A stretch of 64,000 bases of DNA, from assembly GCA_951812925.1 (NCBI GenBank), contig OX638372.1, positions 69,023,407-69,087,406 on the forward strand, read 5' to 3'. Below, piece after piece: positions 35,969 through 47,463 of the stretch. The DNA is from Calliopum simillimum (lineage: Eukaryota; Arthropoda; Insecta; Diptera; Lauxaniidae). A program made the translations under genes and the position numbers. How positions within the stretch are numbered: the first letter of the stretch is position 1; the number at the start of each line of letters is the position of its first letter. The notes beneath the pieces are model-generated. The model was not told the DNA's origin and ran no database searches. It saw only the letters and a list, made by a program, of their open reading frames with translations.

Positions 35969-37810
35969 GTCTTGTAAAAATAAAATTTTAAGGTAATAAA
36001 GAAAAGCGCACAATTGAAAATGGTTAAGGTTTAAGGTATTTTTCATTACAATCATTTAAAAAAAAATGAACCTGGTTTCCCAAACGAAATGCTAACGTTA
36101 CTCCACTGATAGTCAAATGGATTTATGCAATAATGCCCTATAATTTAAATTTTCCTTCTTCGATAATTCTGTCAATATGCGTTAGTATTATATGTTAGCG
36201 GCAATCATTTACTCATTTTGTTTGTGTTAATTGAATAAATTTATTTTCCAAGGTTTAAATAATTCTTTGCTCTTTGTACAGCATTTAGAAACTTTAAATT
36301 GAATTATCTCAAAATGCCATTCTTCGACTAAGGGCGTTATTGCACGCAACGCCTCAATTGTTATGAAATAATCACAATCCAAAAGTCAAATGCAAAACAA
36401 AACTTGGAAAAAATAGATAAGGGAGGAAATGTATGAAAATGTTCGATTACAAAAAAGGTTAAAGTTTCATAATTAGAAAATGAATTGATCGCCAGTAAAT
36501 GAAGTCGCTCAGAGGAGAAGTGTGGCAGGACTCAGCATCGCGTGCAAGAAGCTGTTGCTCTTTTTTTTCCGCTTCGGTCCACCACCTTCTTCCCACCATT
36601 TCTTGCTTCGTTTGTTATTTTTTATAATGGCGTTTGCTCCTTCTTTGTCTCCACGAGTTTTTTTGTTTCTTTTTTTTTTTTTGTTTTTGGAATTCTCAGT
36701 TGGCACGGTTGCATTTTAACTTTCACTCTCGTTGGGTGGTGCGCTTAGAAACACTTTTATATTCGTTCAAGGTTTTCATGGAAATGAACGAAAAAATTAT
36801 GGAAAAAAAAAAAAAAACAAAAATGTAAAACATGAAACTTATTTTGCAAAAAGTAGCTGCAATTTTTTAAAACGCATTCAAGTTACAGGCTCAGAAGCTG
36901 TTGCCTAAACACAAAATGGGAAAGTGGGAGTCAGTTGACCCAACCTAGCTCTGAATTCTTCTGCCTCACTTCAGAAATAAAATTATGGCTTAATTTGCTT
37001 AACTCCTTTAACACACCCATGTCGGTCTTATAGGATTATAAGAAAAATGCTAAAGTATATTAATGTTAACAAACGTATGTACGAGTAGGAATGTAAATTG
37101 AAGTAGTGTTGGAATTTTGTACTTTTTGACTTAAGTACATAGTAGTACATAAATGCACAATTAACTGTAACTGAAATAAATGCTAGTGAATCCAGAATGT
37201 TATAAAACGTAACTACATAGCAGAAAGCTTTCGAAGCATCTAGACATCTTACTGTGTTTAGCAGAAAATACATTGCTAGAAAAATTAAGAAATTTCCACA
37301 CATGATATTTTTCTCTAAGGTTTCAGCTATCATAACTGGATTGTACAGATTTTCCGCTTGAAGTTAAGTCTTTTCCACACCAAATTGATATTTTTTCGAT
37401 TTAAATTAATTTTTTTTCCAAGTCAAGTTAAACCATTTGATTGGATCATATTAACATTTTTCCCAAATTAAATTAAATTTTTCCAAAAATTCCCTTAAAA
37501 TTATGTGTCTCAGCATCTACAGCAGTTTTCCTTATGAAACTTGGTGTATATAGGAATATTCAAAATGTAGACGGCTACAAAACTAAATAAACATTTTTAT
37601 AAATTTTTACGTATTATTCTTCAGTTTTAATCATTTCTTTGTAGTGAATTTTTATTTAGAATATTTTTGGGGTTTTTGGAAAAAGAAACCAAAAGGCCAA
37701 TAAAAACAGGAGATGATGTGATTCTATTACGACCTTCGGACAACAAGATTTGTTCAAATGTACATAGTCTTAGAATTTTAAAATAGCTTTAAATTACGAA
37801 CAATATATAT
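35969..37810. other. Unassigned sequence
   Basis: No recognised element. At 37028-37333 (minus) a 101-codon hydrophobic frame has several Leu/Ile/Phe-rich stretches that could be membrane segments, but no motif, no neighbours and no second copy, so I treat it as chance. At 36509-36830 overlapping frames reflect a T-rich, GAAAA-type tract. Homopolymers at 36667-36681 and 36806-36817. Confidence 0.4.
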
Positions 37811-39481
37811 TAGGGTGGGCCAAATTGTATGGAGGAAATTTTATCGACCTCAGCTACCCCCTATGTGAAAGTTCATTCAATTCTATGAATATTTGCCCAA
37901 GGAACTATACCTCTGCGTTCAACTTTAGTTCGGCGCATTTTTGATCGAAAATTGTACCTTTCATCAATATTTTTTTTATTTTCATACTAAATTTTAAAAA
38001 TTTTTATAAAGGCAAAAGTAAGTAACCTTTCATCAATATTTTTTTTATTTTCATACTAAATTTTAAAAATTTTTATAAAGACAAAAGTAATGTCATTATA
38101 TGATTTGGCTGGTATTCTGTCAGTAAACAATTAAATTGAGTTTTGTTTACATAAAAAGTTCACTTGATGGTGTGGAATTGATGCTATTTATTTAAAACAG
38201 TGATATGGGTCAAATAGCCGATTATTATGACCGACTTTCAAAATAAACGATTCATATTTTTGGATGAATTTTTTCAAACAAAACACCAACCTAGGCTGAA
38301 AGTTCATTCAATTCTATGAATATTTGCCCAAGGAACCATACCTCTACGTTCAACTTTAGTTCGGCGCATTTTCAATTGAAAATTTTACCTAGCGTTTAAT
38401 ATTTATTTTTATGCTAAATTTTCAAAATTCCTATAGAGACAAAAGTAATATCATAATATGTTTTGGCTGGTATTCTGTCAGTAATCAATAAAATTGGGTT
38501 CTGTTTTTACGAGAAGTTTACCTGATAGCGTGAAATTGATTATATTTATTCCAAAAAATTACAACGGTCAAATTATATACATTTATTATAAACGATTCAT
38601 ATTTTTACATAGATTTTTGGTATATTGTTCTGTAAAATTAAAAAAAGCGGCTAATTTATTTCCTAAAACTGCCACTAGATGTTGCCCTGGAAAAAAATGA
38701 CTGTCAGATTCGGCATCCTAGCATCCAAAAACACTTGGGTTGGTGTTTCGATTGAAAAAATCCATGTAAAAATATGAATCGTTTATAATAAATTGGTTTT
38801 TTGACCGATATAATTTTTTGGAATAAATATAATCAATTTCACGCTATCAAGTAAACTTTTCGTAAAAACAGAACCCAATTTTATTGATTACTGACAGAAT
38901 ACCAGCCAAAACATATTATGATATTACTTTTGTCTCTATAGGAATTTTGAAAATTTAGCATAAAAATAAATATTAAACGCAAGGTAAAATTTTCAATTGA
39001 AAATGCGCCGAGCTAAAGTTGAACGTAGAGGTATGGTTCCTTGGGCAAATATTTATAGAATTGAATGAACTTTCAGCCTAGGTTGGTGTTTTGTTTGAAA
39101 AAATTCATCCAAAAATATGAATCGTTTATTTTGAAAGTCGGTCATAATAATCGGCTATTTGACCTATATCACTTTTTTAAATATATAGCATCAATTCCAC
39201 ACCATCAAGTGAACTTTTTATGTAAACAAAACTCAATTTAATTGATTACTGACAGAATACCAGCCAAATCATATAATGACATTACTTTTGTCTTTATAAA
39301 AATTTTTAAAATTTAGTATGAAAATAAAAAAAATATTGATGAAAGGTACAATTTTCGATCAAAAATGCGCCGAACTAAAGTTGAACGCAGAGGTATAGTT
39401 CCTTGGGCAAATGTTCATAGAATCGAATGAACTTTCATATTGGGGGGTAGCCGAGATCAGTTTTTTAATCGGCCCACCCTA
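37811..39481. mobile_element. TAGGGTGGGCC-terminated double palindrome, 1671 bp
   Basis: The ends are TAGGGTGGGCC and GGCCCACCCTA within ATATAT flanks, so a TA duplication is possible. The interior is A-B-B'-A': module A (37855-38270) and module B (38298-38600) both begin AAAGTTCATTCAATTCTATG and share TTTGCCCAAGGAAC and TTTAGTTCGGCGCATTTT. Both are then repeated in inverse (B' about 38800-39080, A' about 39080-39437) around a centre near 38690. In module A a block of about 68 bp (AACCTTTCATCAATATTTTT onward) is directly repeated at 37960 and 38027. No transposase remains. Confidence 0.85.
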
Positions 39482-39493
39482 ATATATATGTAT

Positions 39494-39907
39494 TAGGCCG
39501 GGTAAAATTTTTTGTGGTAAAGAATATAGCACCAAGAATATCTATGGAAAACTCTAAAAAACTTTGCCCAAGAAACCATGGGTCTAAAATCAAAATCGAG
39601 CCGCCGTAAATTGTGTTGAAGTTTTGTTGTACTACTTTAAAAATACAATGAAAAAAAGAAAATAAGAAAAAAAGAAAAAAATTCAAATACTTTCAATAAT
39701 TTTATATGAAACAAGATTAAAAAAAATTGATTTTTTTTTATTGTATTTTAAAGTAGTACAACAAAACTTCAACCCCATTCACGGCAGCTCGATATTGATT
39801 TTGGGCACATAGTTTTTTGGGCAAAGTTTTTTAGAATTTTCCATAGGTTTTTTTGTTGCTATACTCTTTCCCAACTTTTTGCCTCCCGAACAAATTGACC
39901 CGGCCTA
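39494..39907. mobile_element. Non-autonomous hairpin element with TIR TAGGCCGGGT, copy 2
   Basis: It starts TAGGCCGGGTAAAATTTTTT and ends TTGACCCGGCCTA. Shared landmarks with copy 1 at 706-1110 are CTCTAAAAAACTTTGCCCA, AATCGAGCCGCCGTAAATTG and GAAGTTTTGTTGTACTACTT, with 414 against 405 bp. It lies only 12 bp after the previous element. No coding capacity. Confidence 0.85.
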
Positions 39908-40319
39908 ATATGCATATATGCTTGACGTTAAGTTTGTGATATTTTTTTTATTTATGTATGTACGTTCTTTAAACTAAGACGAGACGCAATTTCGGTCAAT
40001 TAAGTGTTTTGAAAAGTTAAAAAAATTATAACTTCTTAACCATAAAAGATATCATCTTAATTGTTGGTTCATATATAAGGTTATTTTTCTTTTAATACTT
40101 TTTGCCAAATACGAAACCGGTAAAACAGATTCCATCTTTGTATTGGATTCATATAAAAGATTGTTTTGTATTCTTTCCACAAAAAATATTTTTTTTAGAA
40201 GATCTAAAACGTACGCCGCACAGTTTCTGTTTCATACAATCTAGACGTGAAAAATTCAAAATGCAGAACTGTTAAAATGTGTCCATTGACCTCACAAAAT
40301 AGAGTGAATTGATTTTGGC
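39908..40319. other. Unassigned AT-rich sequence
   Basis: No recognisable content. Confidence 0.4.
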
Positions 40320-40900
40320 GGGGGTGTGAGGGGTAGCCCCCTTACGAAAGAAATGAATAAAATCCTATATCTTTGTACATGCAGTAGCTATCATTACAAA
40401 ACTCTGTAAAAAGGAGAACACTGCGTTCACTAAACACCCTGCAAAAACTGGGGGAAATTGAACAAAGAGGTGCTGTACCCCCCATACAAAAAAGACCTCA
40501 ATAGCTATATCTCTGCACTTGTTGCAGTTATTGTTACAAAACTTTGTATACTACGTTCACCAAACGCCTCACAGAAATTGGGGAAATTTAAACGACGGGG
40601 CGCTGCACCCCACATACAAAAAAAAAAACACATCAATTGCTATGTCTCTACACTTGTGGCAGTTATCATTACAAAACTTTGTATACAGGAGAATACTGCG
40701 TTCATCAAACGCCCTGCAAAAATTTTAGGAATTTGAAGAAGGGAGCATTGCACCCCCCATAAAAAAAAATATCAATGGCTTTAACTTTGCTATAACTTTA
40801 CTACAAAACTTTGTATTGAGAACGTGTATTTTGCTTACAAAATACTATACGAATAGAGAGGGGGTTAAAATATGGGGGTTTCGCACCCCTTCACAAAAAA
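40320..40900 (+). repeat. Four to five tandem units of about 125-140 bp (GCTGCACCCC / CATACAAAAAA)
   Basis: Each unit contains a C-rich motif (TAGCCCCCTTACG, GTACCCCCCATACAAAAAA, GCTGCACCCCACATACAAAA, GCATTGCACCCCCCATAAAA, TTTCGCACCCCTTCAC), then ATAGCTATATCTCTGCACTT-like sequence, ACAAAACTTTGTAT, CTGCGTTCA and AAACGCCC. Units differ by substitutions and small indels. Open frames across it follow the repeat and are not conserved. Confidence 0.75.
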
Positions 40901-42424
40901 ACTTGGCACCAAGAAATTCGTCCGGCCATGAGAGATATCCGCCTTCGGGAGCTGTCCGCGGCGAGAGCTTTCACTGCAGTTACTTTCCATTTGGAAATTC
41001 GCTGTTGATACCTTTCGAAACCTTCAAATTAAATTAAGAAGTAACGACCACCACTCGTTCCACAACAGTGTGTTGTTGGTGTTGTTGTTGCATTGCTTCG
41101 AGCGCACACAACCAGCCTTTAAGTGCAAATAAACAGCTGCCCGATTATATGCAAATGAGTTTTTTTTTTTTTTTTTTTTTGGAAGCATTCAAATTCTAAT
41201 TGTGGCCACGTCTAAAAGAACGGTTTCTAATCAAATGGATAAAGATTGCTATCAGGCATGAAAAGCCTAAGCCAATACAGCAACAATGTTTCGTATCCGC
41301 GTGCATTGGAGATGGAAAGTAACCCGATTTTTCTAAAATTTACCTGGCAAGCATGGTATATGTATGTATGTATGTATGTAAATATACTACTCGTTTACAT
41401 ATTTGACTGACTGTCTGTTTCCATTTACGGATAGGAAATATAAATATTTATGCCGCTTGCAAAACGATTTGGAATTCGGCGAAGTGTGGCTTTCAATGTT
41501 GTGGAACATAAAGTTTTGATGATGTTAGAAATATTAAAGAAATGAAAAACGTGGAAAAAAATACAAGAAAAATATAAATAAATTTCAAAACAAATTGACT
41601 TCCAGCTTAACAATTTCAATTTACAAAAATTCCAAGTGCAATTTCTCATAAGCGTAGGGCGTATCTACATATCTGGTTGATCGTAAACACGCAACGTGGC
41701 ATGAAGTTATTTTCCGCAATTTTAATAAAAAATTCTTTTTTTTTTTCCACAAACCAGATACCATTGAACTTGCAAGACAATTTTCAATTTTATATTTATT
41801 TCATTTTTTAACATAAACAAAACCCTTTATTGCACGCATCTATGAGACAGAAGGGATAATGGGATAAAAGGATTCATATGTGAAATTCACATGTCTGTTT
41901 TTCTGCAAATCCAATCTTTTTGCTTGAATTGCGACACGAAATTGAAATTTTGAATTCAATATATCTGTTGAAATTGTTTTTAAGCAATCTTCCGCATGCT
42001 TTATGCGCTGATATGGGATTGTTTTTATCTTCATTTTTATAACATTGATATGCAAATACTTTTATTAAATGGGAACTTAGATTTAGAATACAAATTGAAA
42101 GCCATATCTTCTCTATCTTATGTTTTTTGTGATGCTATCAAATGCTTAAAATATATTTATATCTTATACAATAACTGCATATGGAGAAAAAAGTTAACCC
42201 ACAAATGGCCGGAGCCATTAAGGTGTATATTTTTAGACAGCTTTTCCAAATATGGCGAAATGTTTGAAGCCTTCCTACGCGCAGAAAAATTCGAGTCATA
42301 ATTTTAACATCACTCGTGTAGTTTGAACTTTGCAGTAAGGTAAATAAAACAAAAATATTCTATAACTATTTTGGCTTTTAAATTCTAGTAAAAATATTTT
42401 TGCTTGGACAGACATTTGCTTAAT
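40901..42424. other. Unassigned sequence with simple repeats
   Basis: It holds a T run (41161-41180), a short TATG microsatellite (41358-41384, TATATGTATGTATGTATGTA), and a 101-codon plus-strand frame (41996-42301) without recognised domain. No repeat termini. Confidence 0.4.
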
Positions 42425-42439
42425 ATACAAATTATATGC

Positions 42440-42549
42440 ATACATCTTTATCATATGGGTCAGTACTGCAGAGGATATGTTTCTATCTATCACACGGGTG
42501 TTCAACGGTTCGAACCCTAGTAAGGTCAGTGTGTTTTTTTTTTTTTTTG
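42440..42549 (+). other. Possible tRNA-derived SINE fragment (B box only)
   Basis: GGTTCGAACCC at 42509-42519 matches the RNA polymerase III B-box consensus, and a 15-bp T run follows about 25 bp later, as expected for a terminator. No convincing A box or cloverleaf can be formed upstream, so it is not a functional tRNA. The motif could be chance. Confidence 0.3.
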
Positions 42550-42704
42550 TTTTCGTTTTTGTTTGAATTTTTCAGGAAGGTAAATATCACTTCAATTTTT
42601 TTTTTTAAATTACCTGTAAGGTCATCCAAAAATTCTGAATTGACTAAAACAGTAAGTTAAAATTTACTTCACTGGAAATGTCACTATTTCGACTTGAAAT
42701 TCTG

Positions 42705-44066
42705 GGCTCTCATCACGTATGACGATAATCGTTTGACGATATCGTTTTGACGATACTTTCACATCACGTAATCATCGATTTTAGGTATCGTTTGAACGAT
42801 ATCGTCTTGCTTGCTTTTTGTAAGCAAGCAGCAGTCAAATTATGTCGTCTTGACGATTGTTTTCAGACAATAGCTTATTTGCTATCGTCGCTCATAGTTT
42901 TTATGAAAATATTCATATTTTTAAAATGTTTTGCGCTCGGAATATAATTAATTTTATAAATGATAATGAAAGTAAAGAACAAATTAAATAAATCTTGATA
43001 GTGGTTGTCGGTCAACACATATTTCACCAATTTTAAGGTTATGTTCAACCTTGGAAATTCTTCCAATGGTTGACCGGAAATAATTATGGCATCTCTGTTG
43101 TTCAAAGCGCACTATCGGGAATTATCTCTGATACCACGAAGGCGCTGGAAGCAATTATTTTCCCACTGTGGATACAATGGGTGACAAGAAGAAAAGATAA
43201 TAGAGAGGAGACAAAGCAGTGGTTTTACCGGAAATATTCCATCCCAGGAGGTTACCCTAAACTATTTATAAAAAAAGTTCAATAATATGTTTGCTTTCAG
43301 TAATCGGTTGCATATATGGTACACATTTATATCTTCAAAGGCCCCGAGAAAATGAGCAAATGTATTTTAACATAAAGGGTAAACATAGCTTAAATGCGAT
43401 GATTGTATAAAAGTATACATGTAATATACTATCAACAAATTTTCATACGTTGGCTCAACAGATTTGCGATCATGAAATGCGAATACCGGCAATAAGTCCA
43501 AGATACGCCGGATCTTCACATGATTCCTTGGTATGGAAACATTCCTTCAACGAATCTTATTGGAAGAAAGAAAGAGCCGATATGATCCCAAAAAAACTAG
43601 CAGTTTTTGCAAATGTTTGTGCCGCACTGTGCAACATTTGCATTTATTATAAAGTGGAAAATTTTTACCACTTAGAGACAGAAACTGAAGCAGTATTATA
43701 CGAAGCGTCCAGTGTTTCCAACAACCGCTTGAAGCAGTAGGCAGAGAGAATAAGAGACAACATTAAAGAGTATCTTCCTGTTTATTTTTTTTTGTATGCT
43801 TAACACTTTTTTTGTAATTTATTTAGACGATTCATATTTAAAAAACCTTTCTCTTACATTTCAAAAATTCTCCTTGGCATATCCAAATAATCACAAAAAA
43901 AAAAAAAAAAAAATTACACTTCTGTCAGAAACAAATGAAAATAGAACGATAGACGATACGATAGGCGATACGATAGCGATAGGTTTATATGAAGCAAGCT
44001 TTTGATGATATCGCCAGACAGTATCGTTCGAACGATGATCGTTTTAAAAGTTATGTGATGAGAACC
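42705..44066 (+). mobile_element. Complete but dead Harbinger element, 1362 bp, CTG duplication
   Basis: The ends are GGCTCTCATCACGTATGACG on the left and GTGATGAGAACC on the right (inverse GGTTCTCATCAC). CTG flanks it at 42702-42704 and 44067-44069, a trinucleotide that fits the usual CWG/TWA targets of PIF/Harbinger. Both sub-terminal regions are packed with ACGATATCGTTTTGACGATA-like motifs (42720-42870, 43940-44045), probably transposase binding sites. The transposase gene is inside on the plus strand. No MYB/SANT gene is present, so it is at best half of a two-gene system. Confidence 0.85.
43063..43740 (+). pseudogene. Harbinger transposase, three exons, catalytic Asp replaced and catalytic Glu region deleted
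   Basis: Exon 1 (to 43250) reads WLTGNNYGISVVQSALSG and KQWFYRKYSIPG. Intron 1 is 43251-43300 (GT...CAG, 50 bp). Exon 2 (43301-43404) reads IGCIYGTHLYLQRPRENEQM and FNIKGKHSLNAMI: the family motif is GC-[VI]-D-G/C-TH, so Tyr stands where the first catalytic Asp is expected. Intron 2 is 43405-43461 (GT...CAG, 57 bp). Exon 3 reads ICDHEMRIPAISPRYAGSSH and DSLVWKHSF with the second Asp, then jumps to KLAVFANVCAALCNICIYY and the stop at 43738-43740. The segment that should contain the third catalytic residue (about 80-90 residues, present at 11330-11512 in the other copy) is missing. Both introns keep the frame open, which supports the gene model. It cannot be catalytically active. Confidence 0.85.
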
Positions 44067-44376
44067 CTGGTAAAATTTATTAGAAGTAAAGAAATACGTT
44101 CTATTTTTTTCCCCGCGTATATTGTAAGATTTTTAATTTAAAAATATTTTCTTTTTTACAACGGTAGAATATTCAAAAGTTTTTATCGCGCTGGTATAGT
44201 AATTTTTGCTGAACTTGCATCATAAAAATTACGCTGTGTGAAACGATACTTTTATATTGTTACCAAATTGGCCCTACTCGTCAGGGTTTTAAAAAGATAA
44301 AAAAGCATGATTTTTCATTATTTTTAAGTAATATAACAAGGCAGAAAATTTTTAGTGAAAACTGATGTGGTAAGGA

Positions 44377-44837
44377 CTGTCCCAGAAAAAATTGACACTT
44401 CTGTTTCTTAAGATTGTGAGTTACCTGATCATGTTATTGGTCGAGATATGAGTGCAGCTTTTTCTATATAACATGTTGCTTAAAAATATATACAACAATA
44501 TAACAATATATGACAATTCTTCAAACGAAAAAGATGTCAGCAATAAAAAAAAGTTCGTAAACTGATTTTGTCCACTTATCTGAAAAAACCAGAAGTAGAA
44601 GATTTAACTGCAGCTCAAAAACACAGGTCTATCAAAAAGCACTGTCTAAAAAGTTATTTTGAATTACAGAATGTGTCACTAATCGCATAAAAAAGATCTC
44701 AAGAAGAAAGACTGGCTTATACCCACGGATGGTGAAAAATTTTAATTTGAAGAAACTTTCCGACACTTCAGTATGAGATATTGCTATAAGGGCAGGTACC
44801 TCTAAATCTACTATACAAAGGCTAAACTAGAAATGGT
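44377..44837 (+). pseudogene. Tc1-like transposon 5' fragment (N-terminal DNA-binding region)
   Basis: It begins CTGTCCCAGAAAAAATTGAC, a plausible Tc1-type terminus. Near the end the frame reads VRDIAIRAGTSKSTIQRL-like sequence (DIAIRAGTSKSTIQRLN, about 44775-44830), the second helix-turn-helix of Tc1 transposases, preceded by ISRRKTGLYPRMVKN, which resembles the arginine-rich linker. Earlier sequence is frame-broken. The catalytic domain is absent because R3 begins at about 44838. Confidence 0.55.
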
Positions 44838-45571
44838 GTAACCTTTGGCCTAGCCAAACATTAAATACCCTACACTGCAATATTTCGAAAATTTTGCTTA
44901 TATGGGAGGTGCCACGCCCTCTTGTCCGAGTTCACCCAGTTTTTGCTCAGAGCTTACATTTATAGCCCTAAGTGTTTGGATGAAATTAAGTTGGATTATC
45001 TCAAAACACACTTTCAGTATAGCATTTTAAATCTTTTGGTTATATGTGAGGTGTCATGCCCTCTTGTCTGATTTCATCCAGTTTTGTTGAGAGCTTGCGT
45101 TTATAGTCCTTAGTGTTTGAGTAAAATTAAGTTCGATTATCTTAAAAAAACGCTTTCGTATTGAAGCTTTTGCTTATATGGGAGGTGTCACTCCCTCTTG
45201 TCCGAATTCGCCCAGTTGTTTTTTAGAAAAATACTCCTAAAATGCATTTTAAAAAAAAATGTTTATGGGCGGTAAACGTGTCCGTTGACCGATTTCGCTC
45301 ATTTTCAATCCCACGAGCTAGGTTTGACGGAGGCAGTGTACCAAATTTTATTGAATTATCTTGCTCAGTTTTCCCAGAAAATGTATTTCCACGCACACAT
45401 AGCAAACCAGCCACCCAGCCAGACAGACCGACATGGCTATATCGACTCAGGAGGTGACGCTGATCAAGAATATATACACTTTTCTATGTCCACCACGTCT
45501 CCTTCTCTGAGTTACAAACCGTTACAAACGGAAGGACAAAGTGAATATATCCTGGGTGTAGGGTATAAAAA
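44838..45571 (+). repeat. R3 interspersed repeat, complete-looking copy
   Basis: It runs CCTTTGGCCTAGCCAAACAT, ATACCCTACACTGCAATATT, three GGAGGTGCCACGCCCTC-type units (44905, 45050, 45180), GTGTCCGTTGACCGATTTCG, GCCAGCCACCCAGCCAG-type tract (about 45410), GACATGGCTATATCGACTCA, CTGATCAAGAATATATACAC, GTTACAAACGGAAGGACAAA and ATCCTGGGTGTAGGGTATAA. The 124-codon frame (45285-45659) that overlaps it is repeat translation. Confidence 0.75.
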
Positions 45572-45800
45572 AGAAAAGCACGCTAAAGACCTACAGAGTT
45601 CAAAAAGTACCGATGAAAACCAGCTGGTGGCTTGTGGAAAAATTCACACGAGTACTTAGGACGATTCTAAGAATTTTATGCCTCTTAAACTTTTTTCGTA
45701 AGACGCCTTGCTTTTGAGTAATAAAGCGTTTTTCCGACCGCATAAAAAAATAACTATGTTCGAGTTGTCATATTTCGATTAATTTTTAATCTAAGATATA

Positions 45801-47461
45801 CAGTGTGTCACAGAAGTATTTTGCATACGAAAAATATTCGAAAATTCGAATTAATACTCAATTTTTAGCCGTTCCATTCTTAGAAAAGTAATATTTTTTT
45901 TATAAACTTCGAGTCAATGGAACGTTAACTATGATACCACATCATAAAAAAATTAAAATGATGCGTTCTAATCACTTAAAAAGCAAAGAAATGATTTATT
46001 CATATTTTTTATAAGGTCACAAAAGTATTTTGCTTTTTAGTAAACTTCTGCTTTGAGATTATTTATCAAGTAAAAGAGACTTTTTTAATAATATTCATGG
46101 TAGCTATTATTTGAGGAGACATCATCTACACCTCTTTGCGTGGATTCTATCCCTTTACGACATTTTCGGTAGATGTTTTTTCCCATTTTTCTTGCAGTAC
46201 TTGTTTGAGCACATTTTTTTGATAAAATATGGTATTTTTTGACCTTTCCACTTGATAAGACCAAAAAAATTCTATTGGATTCGAAAAAGAATATCGCGGT
46301 GGTGTTTTAATCTCTTTGGTGTTGTACAGAAGTGTCCCAGGATGTGTATTTAGGGTCATTATATTTTGAAAATAAGAAGTCATCTTCTGGTAAACCCATT
46401 TTTTAATTACTAGGTGCAAATTTTTTTTGTGGAATTAGACTGATGTTCATGTCTATCCATATTGCCACCGTTAAGTTTAAGTTTCCCCATTCCATGAGCC
46501 AAGAACAGCCCACGACACACCATCATGTAAAATTGTTGCCTTTAAGTTATAAAAGTTTAGGGTTTTATTGCTTTATGCCAGATAATGCGGCGTCCATCGG
46601 ATCCGAAAATACTATTTTTGCTTTCTATTGGATCCAATAATATAATATTTGCTTTCCATCGGATCGATAGACGCCGTATGGTCTGGCACAAGGCAAATAA
46701 AACCCTAAACTTTTATAACTTAAAAGCAACAATTTTACATGATGGTGTGTCGTGGGCTGTTCTTGGCTCATGGAATGGGGAAACTTAAACTTAACGGTGG
46801 CAATATGGATAGACATGAACATCAGTCCAAATCCACAAAAAAAATTTCCACCTAGTAATTAAAAAATGGGTTTACCACAAGATGACTTCTTATTTTCAAA
46901 AGACAATGACCCTAAATACACATCCTGGGACACTTCTGTACAACACCAAAGAGATTAAAACACCACCGCGATATCCTTTTTCGAATTCAATAGAATTTTG
47001 GTCTTATCAAGTGGAAAGGTCAAAAAATACCATATTTTATCAAAAAAATGTGCTCAAACAAGTACTGCAAGAAAAATGGGAAAAAACACCGACCGAAAAT
47101 GTCGTAAAGGGATAGAATCCTCGCAAAGAGGTTTAGATGATGTCTCCTCAAATAATAGCTACCATGGATATTATTAAAAAAGCCTCATTTACTTGATAAA
47201 TAATCTCAAAGCAAAAGTTTACTAAAAAGCAAAATACTTTTGTGACCTTATAAAAAAGATGAATAAATCATTTCTTTGCTTTTTAAGTGATTAGAACGCA
47301 TCATTTTAATTTTTTTATGATGTGGTATCATAGTTAACGTTCCATTGACTCGAAGTTTATAAAAAAAATATTACTTTTCTAAGGATGGAACGGCTAAAAA
47401 TTGAGTATTAATTCGAATTTTCGAATATTTTTCGTATGCAAAATACTTCTGTGACACACTG
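45801..47461. mobile_element. Palindromic Tc1 derivative: two inverted copies of a Tc1 3' half, 1661 bp
   Basis: The ends are CAGTGTGTCACAGAAGTATT and its inverse AATACTTCTGTGACACACTG, flanked by TA (45799-45800, 47462-47463). Each arm, about 800 bp, carries the same transposase C-terminal remnant: minus strand 46419-46147 and plus strand 46882-47115. Both read MTSYFQ, then LYNTKEIKTPPRY, NVLKQVLQEKWEK and TENVVKG. In intact Tc1 proteins this region has the DNDPKHTS and NPIE motifs; here only SNPIEFFW or SNSIEFW survives and the second Asp is lost. The centre (46600-46690) is short and imperfect. The structure can be excised by a Tc1 transposase supplied elsewhere but makes none. Confidence 0.85.
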
Positions 47462-47463
47462 TA

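Noticed and set aside
37028..37333. 101-codon hydrophobic frame that might be a membrane protein
   Set aside because: A/T-rich DNA often gives Phe/Ile/Leu-rich frames. No motif, splice partner or second copy supports it.
42509..42519. B box considered as part of a functional tRNA gene
   Set aside because: No A box, acceptor stem or anticodon arm can be formed.
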